From contig OZ024810.1 of the NCBI GenBank assembly GCA_964017045.1, positions 18,471,204 through 18,535,203 on the forward strand: a DNA stretch of 64,000 nt, written 5' to 3'. This document shows, piece by piece, positions 13,201 through 23,900 of this stretch. A program made the position numbers and the translations under genes. The notes below the pieces were generated by a model, which saw only the letters and a list, made by a program, of their open reading frames with translations, was not told the origin of the DNA and did no database searches. The number at the start of each line of letters is the position of its first letter. Positions within the stretch are counted from its first letter, which is position 1. The stretch comes from Omphiscola glabra. Lineage: Eukaryota > Mollusca > Gastropoda > Lymnaeidae.

Positions 13201-14938
13201 CAGATGAGGTAGGTTTGTAGTAAAAAAAATATATCACTATAGGGATAAATAAGCTAGTTTTCTAAAAAAAAATCCTTACAAATATGCTGTTTGTTGAAAG
13301 TTCAAAGTAGTATTCTGCATAAAAAATGTATTATTGTAAGAAAATGGAAGAGATTTGTTTTGTTTTTGGGTCATCTGGAGAGAAAGAGAGAGAAATATAT
13401 ATATATATATATATATGCATATATATATATAGAGAGAGAGATTGAAATTAATATTTATTTAAGTCTTTAACTTGGTAATGAAAAAAGAATTGATGAAATA
13501 TCTGATTGAACTATTGGGAGGTCATAGTAATAAAATAGCTTTTTAATAATGCAATCCAGGTGATTAAAAAAAAATTGTATTTGATAACACAATATTAATT
13601 TAGAGAAAAAAATAAGATAAATTATTTTGAATAAATTTGCTTGAAAAGTTTTAATCTATTGGGTAATTATTATAATAAAGAATGTTTTCTATTGTGCCAC
13701 TGATGTATGTGCAGGTTATCAAGAGGGAGGGTATGATAGATCAAATCATGACTTGCATGCTCAGCTCCAACCAAGCTGAGGTGGCAGCCAGCTTGAGATG
13801 TCTACAGTCCCTGACACGATCTGTACACCAGATCAGGACAGTGCTCCATGACAATGCAGTCTGGAAACCTTTGCTTGGGGTAAGACATATAATCTATTGA
13901 CACATTCAGTCTTTGACACGATCTGTACACCAGATCAGGACGGTGCTCCATGACAATGCAGTCTGGAAACCTTTGCTTGGGGTAAGACATATCTATTGAC
14001 ACATTCAGTCTTTGACACGATCTGTAAACCAGATCAGGACGGTGCTCCATGACAATGCAGTCTGGAAACCTTTGCTTGGGGTAAGACATATATATCTATT
14101 GACAAATTCAGTCCCTGACACGGTACTCCATGACAATGCAGTCTGGAAACCTTTGCTTGGGGTAAGACATATATATCTATTGACAAATTCAGTCCCTGAC
14201 ACAATACTCCATGACAATGTTGACTGGATCCCTGTGCTGAGGCTATCATATAATATATTGTTACATTTAATCCTGAGACAGTCCGTACATCAAGTTTTTG
14301 AACAGTACTCAATCCTTTTTAAGAATTAGTAAGTTTAATTTTAAATTAATAATCTCCATATTCCATATATATATATTTGATTGTTCATTTCACATTGAAG
14401 AGTACTGTTTAAAAAAATTGTTAACAGCATAATAATCTACCACCTTTGTATTTGTATGGAAAAAAAACAACATCTTCTTGACAATATTCCCATAAAAAAG
14501 TGATTTTTTGGGTCTGATTATAGCATAAATTAATAATTTATGTGACATTAAATCTGGATATTCAAAATGAAAAAGTTTAAATATGCTTTATGTTATTGAA
14601 TAAATTCACGTGACAAGACCAGTTATTATTTTATGCTGATCATCATAAATGTACCAGTTCTTGTTTTTTTGTGTGTGCAGATGCTGCAGTCTACAAACCA
14701 TGAGATTATGGTGTTAGCCATGACCTGCTTGTGCAATTTGGTTCTGGAGTTTAGTCCAAGTAAAGAGGTATGTGCTGCATAGTTCGGTGAAAAATATTAA
14801 GGTGTCAAGGCTAAAAACATTTGAAATTAACACAGTTGCATATTTGTTAATACAAACACATTTTTTTGGTTAGCCTCTTGATTTTTACAGAGAATCTTTG
14901 GCAATAAAATGAGTGAAAGACATACAAACTCTGGGTAG

Positions 14939-14970
<32 letters not shown>

Positions 14971-17900
14971 CACACACATGCTGATTATTAGAAGCTAAGA
15001 TATGTTAAACTGTGTGTAATGGTAAACCATAATGGGCAGAAAATTGTGTTTTGAAAAATATTTGCTACCGCTACCAAACCCTGATTGCTGTAAGGATGAT
15101 CTAATGTACTTCTACTACTATCACTGCTACTACTGACTGAGATAGCACAGCTGAATGTCTTGTTGATAACCCATTTTTGTTGTAATAAGCTTGCGCCAAC
15201 CCTAAACCCTGTGCTTTTACCCAGTTTTTCTGCTAAGCACTTAATAGGTTTGTCTTCATTCTATTGTCCCACAGATCTGCTTAGGCAGCTAATAAGGCAC
15301 TAAATAGATTTGTCTTCATTCTATTGTCCCACAGATCTGCTTAGGCAGCTAATAAAGCACTAAATAGATTTGTCTTCATTCTATTGTCCCAGAAATTTTC
15401 TTAGGCAGCTAATATTTTGCCGTTTATTTTTATCATTTTTTTCTTCAAGTTATGGGGATATTTTTCATTGGAACAAAACTTACATTGGTTACAGACATGA
15501 AAATTTTTAGTAATACAAAAACCTAATGTCATTAAACAAGATTCTTTGAACCAGCAGTAGATACATTTGTTTTTTATTGTAGAAAAGATGAGTTTGCTGC
15601 ACAATTTTTAAAGCTTGATGCAAATTGAAAATAGCTTTTTTGCTACTTTGTAATTAAAATACAGGACAACATAAAATACAGTTTTAAATTATTTAAAAAA
15701 AAAAAAAAGTTTCAATAAGAATAAAAAAATTAAACTATTCAGCACCGAAATGCTTAACAATATTTTTTAACACTTAACATTGGAAAATTCTATGGGTAAT
15801 TAATCCAAGTACTGGGGCTCACTGCATATCCAATATTAGATGCAGAGGTTCTCAAGCTGGGGTCTACATATCCTTTAGTAGGTAACCATAAGGGTTGCCT
15901 CCATTAAGGTTAATTTTACATAGCTTGGGCTAAATCTGCCCAACCTGTTTTGGGTTACCGCCAACAAGATTACTTCTTGGTGTGGGTTACCTCCAGTGAG
16001 GTAACTTCTTTGTGTGAGTTACCCCAGGTAAAGTCACTGCTACCTGGTTTGTGTTACCTCCACTAAGGTTAGTTTTACCTGGTTTTGGATACCTCTGCTA
16101 CCTATTTTTGTTTGTTTGCTTGGCTTCACTCTTGTTCTCATAATTTACATTTAGCTTACACCGGAAAGACGATGGGATGACATGGATGGGTGGCGGGTAC
16201 GTAGAGTTTTTTTTTTTTATAAACTTTGACAGCATTTTAAGGGCAAAGGAAATCACAGGGCTTAAGTGATAGATAGAACGAATAGTTTCAATGAAAAGAA
16301 AATTTTAATTTCTTTGGTCTTGTTTTTATTCTCACGGGTTCTGTGCTGTTGTAATTAATGGACCCTAACAAATATAATACAAGTTTATTCTGAGACTGCC
16401 ATTTCATTTATTAAAATTATTCCTGCTTTACAATTAAACCCATAATCAATTTATTATTTAAAAAAAATAATTTTTTTTGGTATCCAGATGCTGCATAATC
16501 CACTGGCATTTAACTTTTCACAGCGTGATCTTGGCCAAAATATTGACTTTAAATACAGTGCATAATCCAACAACTCTTTCAAGAGTTACCGTGAAATAAA
16601 TGGTTACTTTGCATTCCTGCTCATAATGTCATGATATAATCTTGGATATTTTTTTCCCCCCACTGTTAAACTCTCAGTGGGCCAAGGAGCAGAACAGAAG
16701 TGATTTAGAGTCAGTGAAGGCAACAATACTAACACAAAACAATTTTTGAGAAATGAACAAAAGGGTTGCTTACGAACGAAATGGTGGCCTTTAACCAAAT
16801 GATTGCTCATAATCATAAACCAAATGGTTGCCTACAAACCAAGTGATTGCCTGTAAACCAAAAGGTTTGCTTATGAACCAACTAGCGTACCATGAACCAA
16901 CAATGAGTCTAAGGCCAAACTGGGGAGGCAGTAAAGTTTTGTCAGTAAAAGTTTTAAATTTGATCAATGATTCATGTGAACTTAAGATAAAAAAAAAATT
17001 GGATGAATACAGCTTAGGTTGGAAATACAGTGAAGCCCCCCCTTGATAACTGCTACCATTACCACTATTCTGCTTGCTTCTTAAACTCTTCTTTTGAATT
17101 CAGAGCTTAACATTTAAATGGCAAAGTTTGTAAAAAAAAAATAAAAAATATATATATATATATATATATATATTTTTCACAATTTCCTTGGTGGGGAGGA
17201 ATTATTGGTTTTTTTTATGTGCCGGTTTGTTTTTATTGTTGTAGTTATTCATTGTGAGTAATCTGTTTATTTATTTCTTTTATTATTAAAAAAAAATCTC
17301 TTTCGGGTAATATGTATATTTGTTTCTTAATAATTTTAAAAAACAATGTTCAACTTATAGTAAAAAAAAATAAATTAATTAATGGTAAATAAATGCTATG
17401 GGTTTCCAATGAGCTGCAAAAATTAATTTTCCTGCCCAAAGCATGTGTAGAAAATTCACATCACTTGATATACTTGCTAAGAAATTTACAGAATTTATGT
17501 TAAGTAAATTATTAAAAAACTTTTGAATTAAATTACAGATGTCAATGATAGATTATCATTATTAATTATTATTTTTTTTTTTACTAAAGTCACAGTATAA
17601 AAAGTTAACTATAATTTTGAAGCTGTGTTATACTGTCTAAGTATTTTATGCTTGTATAATTTATTCTGCCTAGTATCTGAATTGTTTCTTTGTAGTCTTT
17701 CACAAAACCTTTAACAAGTCATTTTGAAAAAAACAACACAATATTCTCAATCACAAGGAATTTTAATTTGCATTTCTGGATCTGTGCCGTAACAATTTTG
17801 TGAATGGTATTGTTATATGTATCCGGAAATTTGTTTGAAAGAAATTTCGTAGACGGAATATTGATCGAACGGAAGTTTGGTCGAATTTTATTTTAAGTTG

Positions 17901-20900
17901 ACAGGATTAAATTTTGCGTCCAATTTCTTTTTGAACGCATTATTTTGTTTTACTATATAGTATAGCACATTAACCATTATTATAATTTACAGCTTATGCC
18001 ATGGTGTTGAAGATTTCTATTAAGTTAACATTACTCTGAAACAGCAGTCCTTTAGACCAGTGGTGGCCTAAGTAGACTTTATGCACCATCATTAATATGT
18101 TTATAGTATCCTAGTGTTGTGACCTAAAAAATTAAATGACATTTGATGTCACGATTATGTCTCTTTTTCTAATATTTTTATGTACAGCGCTATATAAGAT
18201 AACTAATAATAATAATAATAATAAGTACCAGTATTAAAAAAGGCTTAAATTTTGGCCTATTAAAAAAAAACAAATCCTACATAACTTATTTAGAAGACCT
18301 TACTCTTTGTTACTATCCATACTCTCAGTTAGTGTTGAGATTCTCATGGATTCGGAAAGTACCCTATCCATCTAAGGCTTCTGTGTTGTACTCTGACTGT
18401 TGTACACTATGTGACAAATAGTTAGCATCCTGTACCTTCTAATCTGACCCCACTGAAACTTTGCTCATATGGTGTAGATTAATTAGACACGAACAATCTG
18501 TGTTTTGATAATAATTTTACATAACACACAAGCAGACGTTTCGGCACATGCCTTCATCAGTACAACAAGACATATAAATAAGTGTAAATCAAATTTACAT
18601 AATATAAATATATAGATATATCGTACCTAAAAAAAAAAAAGAGAGAAAAAATAGGAGTGGGCGAAAAAAAACAACTTGTGATGATATAATAATTGTCTAT
18701 AAAAAAAAATAAATGGGGGAGGGGGAGCTCATTTGTATGTATGCAGAGAGAGGATATTGGAACCGGGGTGGGGGGATTTTTTACCCCCTTCTTTGTTGTG
18801 TAAATAATGTAAATAATATATGGATGGCCCCTTACTTAAAGAGTGTAATAGCTCACCAAGACAGTTTAATAGTTTACAGTAAAGTTTAATCGTTTGTCTA
18901 GACAGTTTTTTTTCCCCTGAGAGATTAGTTTACTCTGTAGTGTGTACGGTGGTTGATTTAGAAAAAAATTGTGACAGCTATGGAAGATAAGGTGGCGCTG
19001 ATAGAGATGTTAGGCTGGTCTAGATGTCAGGCTGCTCTATATGTCAGGCTGCTGTAAGTGTAAGGCTGATTTAGGTGTCAGGCTGCTGTAGGTGTCAGGT
19101 TGCTCTAGGTGTCAGGCTGCTGTAGGTGTCAGGTTGCTCTAGGTGTCAGGCTGCTCTAGGTGTCAGGCTGCTCTAGGTGTCAGGCTGCTCTAGATGTCAG
19201 GTTATGTCAGATTGCTCTAGATGTCAGGTTGCTCTAGGTGTCAGGTTGCTCTAGATGTCAGGTTGCTCTAGATGTCAAGTTATGTCAGGTTGCTCTAGAT
19301 GTCAGGCTGCTCTAGGTGTCAGGCTGCTCTAGATGTCAGGTTATGTCAGGTTGCTCTAGATGTCAGGCTGCTCTAGATGTCAGGATGCTCTAGATGTCAG
19401 GATGCTCTAGATGTCAGGCTGCTCTAGATGTCAGGTTATGTCAGGTTGCTCTAGATGTCAGGATGCTCTAGATGTAAGGTTGCTCTAGATGTCACGATGC
19501 TCTGAATGTTAGGATGCTCTAGATGTCAGGTTGCTCTAGATGTCAGGATGCTCTAGATGTCAGGCTGCTCTAGATGTCAGGTTGCTCTAGATGTCAGGAT
19601 GCTCTAGATGTCAGGCTGCTCTAGATGTCACGATGCTCTGAATGTTAGGATGCTCTAGATGTCAGGTTGCTCTAGATGTCAGGATGCTCTAGATGTCAGG
19701 TTGCTCTAGATGTCAGGATGCTCTAGATGTCAGGATTCTCTAGATGTTAGGCTGCTCTAGATGTCAGGCTGCTCTAAATATTGTGGTTTCCTAGATGTTG
19801 AGAGTTTCCTCATAAAAATTTCAGTCTCTCCAATACTTGTATCTTCATGTTTAAATTATGAGGACGATGCTGTGGGGGAGCTTGAGCCACCCTCTTTTTA
19901 TATCGGCCATTTTCCATCCTTGAATGTTGTGCCGTAGCTAGCAGAGGATAGTGTGATATTTCAATGTTTCAATATTCCCCCGTGGGCACGTTTTCATCAC
20001 TTGTTTTTGTTTTGTTTATGTCCACAGTGTTTACTCCAAGGTGCAGCTGTTGATCTGCTGGGAGAATACTGCCAGAGTCCAGATAACACAATCAGACTCA
20101 ATGCTATTTGGGCTATAATGGCAAGTTAATGACCTTCTAGATAACATCATCACACTTAATATTAAAATTATATTATGTTAATAATAACTTAGTCGCTAAC
20201 CTTTTAAAATTGATTACCCGTAATTCTGCTCCGGCAGTTAATATTCCATGCTGCCTTGCAAAGCTACATAAAAACATAGATAGAGGCCTTTAAAAAAAAA
20301 CACATGCACACATTAGCATCGTCATCATCCAGTATCATCCCTAAAGTAGCTTGGGCAATCAAAGATATATCTCCATGTTCTTCTTGCCACTTCTCAAATA
20401 CCTTACCGAGCCATCGCTTGGTCTCTTAATCATATAAAATGTCTTCACAGTCATTAACCTACTGCTCGACGGAGAGCTTACGAACAAGGGTGATAGAGAC
20501 GATGAGAAGTGATTGCTTCATCAAGAGGATTGAGGATCCTGTCATGATCATCAGGCAGAAAGCTTTGGCTGTAGTTAGAAATCTCTTGACGTCAGTGAGT
20601 GGAGCATTTAAGTTTTAAATTATTCAGCATACACTGTATTAAAACTTCAGTTAATCAATTAATCAACACTCTTTTTGTTAAAAAAAAAAAAGTTTCCACA
20701 TTGTAACCCACCAGAATTTTACTGCCATATGCAAATAAGTATGTTATAATATTCCCATTATAATGTTCCGGTTGTATTCTCGTTATAATGTTGTCAATTA
20801 TGATGTCCAATATTTTGTAGGTCCATGATGGTGATGACAGAGACTCTGTGGCCACGAGGTCTCGAGGAGAACGACGTCCAGGAGATAAAACAGTAAGCCA

Positions 20901-23900
20901 GAGTTACTACGAAATAAATACATTTTTTATTGTTATTTATTCAGTTTCAATATTTCTGTCCCTGTGGGATACGTCGTAATTTTTGTAAAACAGAGTAGCT
21001 TGCCCCCACCTACTTTTTTCAGTTTGGGTTATTTTTAACTTGATTCAATTATGTTGAGGAGGGATAATTAAAGCAGGCCCAATAATAAAGCTTCAAAAAA
21101 ATGTATTCTTTTAATTTTAATAATTCTTTAAATTCACGGTTTCATTATCCAATCCATGTTTACTTAGCCAAACCATGACTACCAGGCTAGAAAGAATAAC
21201 TTCATAATGAATAGTAGCAGCAAGACTTCTGGTTTCTTGTGATTAAATAGAAAGCAAATGAATGTACCGGTACAAAAGTACAGTATTGTTAAAAATGTAT
21301 ATGTCCCTTTCATCATCATCCTCATTCAGATTCAGTAGCCATTTGGGCATGTCCCCTTCAGCCATATGGTGAAGAATGTGCACACTCTCCATCATAGGGT
21401 GTTGGCGAGATATAGATTCCTAATGATTGAGCAATGAATCCCATGTGATTCCTTTACATAAAAAAAAATTATAAATAATTTTCAAAAATTTCACTTTTAA
21501 CAAAATAATTATATAAACTGCAGGATATTTTCATTTTTTCTTGCTGAATCCGTTGACAGATTTGTAAACTCATTGTATATAAATTATAATTGTATTTTCT
21601 TGTAACATCATTTTGATTGAGAGATTGGTGAACTCGTTATTTGTATATTATTGAATATGTTGTCATTCTTTCTTGTAAGATCATTGACAGAATGGTGAAG
21701 GCTCTAGGCAGTGAAGTCATTGATGCTGTGTTCAGGACAGTGAGGAACCCAAGTCTCCCAGTTTATGTTCTAGAGCAGGTGAGTTTGTATAGGAGCTGAG
21801 TTTTGTTCCTTTTCTCTGTTATAAGCTACCAAAAGTACTTAGATATTTTTGTGAGACGAGTATGGTAGTTTGTTTACTGTTTTGTCTCACTCCAAGCCTT
21901 TCTATTGAAGCTTGCTCCGCAACCTTTGTTCCCTGACCATTTCCATGCCATATTCAAAACACGGGGAAAAAAACGAATGATTGACTGTTGCTCACAACGT
22001 ACCATCATTTTGAATATGCTTTCATTTTTTATAGACATATAGTTGTCAAGTCCTCCTTTTTCAGTTCAAGTAAAATGTCCTCCATCAACCTTAAAATGTC
22101 CTCCATCAACCTTAAAATGTCTTCCATCAACTTTGAAATGTCCTCCATCAACCTTAAAATGTCCTCATTTGTTATAATGTTTGTTCCTTGTAAAAATATC
22201 AGTATTGTTTCAACTTTCACAAAGACTCAAGTTCAGGACTGTCCAACTATTTTGACTCTTAGGGGCCAAATTTTTTTGGGGGGTAAATCTGAGGGCAGCA
22301 CATAAAATAATAATAATTTTTTTCTCATCTGACTTTCTCGCAACGTGGCCCATCCAGCGAAGCTGTGGACTGCATTAATAAAGTGTGCATGCTGGGTAGA
22401 CCTGCTTGTGCGAGTACCTCAGTGTCTGGGTTCTTGTCCTGCCATCTGATGTTGAGGATTTTTCAGAGGCTCATTGTGAAGAAAGTGGTTTTGTTTCCTA
22501 GACATGAGGATTTTCATAGGCCCATGGTGTGAAAGTGGTTTAGTTTCCTTGACATGGGGATGATAGACTGTCCATGTTTCACGTGCACGCTGCCTTGTAA
22601 ACCTTTATTTCGGGTGCTGATGCCTCTCCTTGTCCATACATTCTTAGAAGTTTTTCCGATTGTTGCACAGGCTCTTGCCGTTTGAATGTTCACCTCATCA
22701 TCAATGGTGACGCATTGGGACAGTGTGCTGCCGAGGTAGGAGAAGCCGTTTACAACTTTAAGCTTTTCACCATTGACTTGGATGTTGGTCTCGATGTAAG
22801 GTTTTCATGGAGCTGGTTGGTACCGGACCTCAGTCTACTTAGTGTTAATGTTAAAACAAAAGGCTGTGCAGGAATCTGAGAAGTTTACAACACTCTGTTG
22901 CATATCGGCCTCTGATTGAGCACTGAGGGCACAGTCATCGGCATACAGAAAGTTTCCAAATTCATCTTTCAGTTATTAACGTCGTTAGTACTTATACCCT
23001 TAAACCACGACAAACTCCCCCCCCCCCCTATTGACGTCTAGCCAAAAAATTACACAGTACAGGCGTCAAAGGCTAAAGCAACAAAGATATATCTTACAGG
23101 TTGCTTCAGACGTTTTGAGATGGTGACTTTGTCACATGACCTGCCACATTTAAATATGCAGTTGTGCTGTGCTGCTTGCCTTCCATTTCAGTACTAAATC
23201 CTTGTCTCTTTTCTTTTAACAAAAGTATAGTGTTCATGTTGTTTTTTTTTCATGCCCTTGGGGGAATTTAGCCACAGCACACCTAGCAAAGTCTTGCTGC
23301 ACACCAGTTTACTGTGCCACTACACACCTAGCAGAGTCTTGCTGCACACCAGTTTACTGTGGCACACACACCTAGCAAAGTCTTGCTGCACACCAGATTA
23401 CTGTGGCACACACACCTAGCAAAGTCTTGCTGCACACCAGATTACTGTGGCACACTGTTCCAGAGCTGTGGTAAAGACTACCTCTCTTTCAACTCAGTGA
23501 AACATCAGCATGTTTTTTAACCACTTGACTTGTATCCAATAAATGTTTGTCCTCATCTCTTGTGTAGGCATTGTGTGCCCTGAGTAACATGGCTGATGGT
23601 CCATCATGTAAAGCTCACATCATTGGCAAGACAGAAGATCTTCAGTATGTCATCAAATATCTGGTAAGAATTGTTCCATAACATGAATGAACACATCAGA
23701 TACCTGGTAAGAATTGTTGCATCAACATCAATGAACACATCAGATACCTGGTAAGAATTGTTGCATCAACATCAATGAACACATCAGATACCTGGTAAGA
23801 ATTGTTGCATCAACATCAATGAACACATCAGATACCTGGTAAGAATTATTGCATCACATAATGAACACAACAGATACTTGAGTCTTTCTATGGCCAAGCA

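Noticed and set aside
13802..14329. ORFs of 70-105 codons on both strands
   Set aside because: Shadows of the exon 10 tandem copies of ARMC8.
20881..20895. Alternative reading of ARMC8 exon 14 in the frame [13 protein letters not shown]
   Set aside because: It needs exon 13 to end at 20590 and then hits a stop in exon 15; the donor GTGAGT at 20595 keeps all phases.
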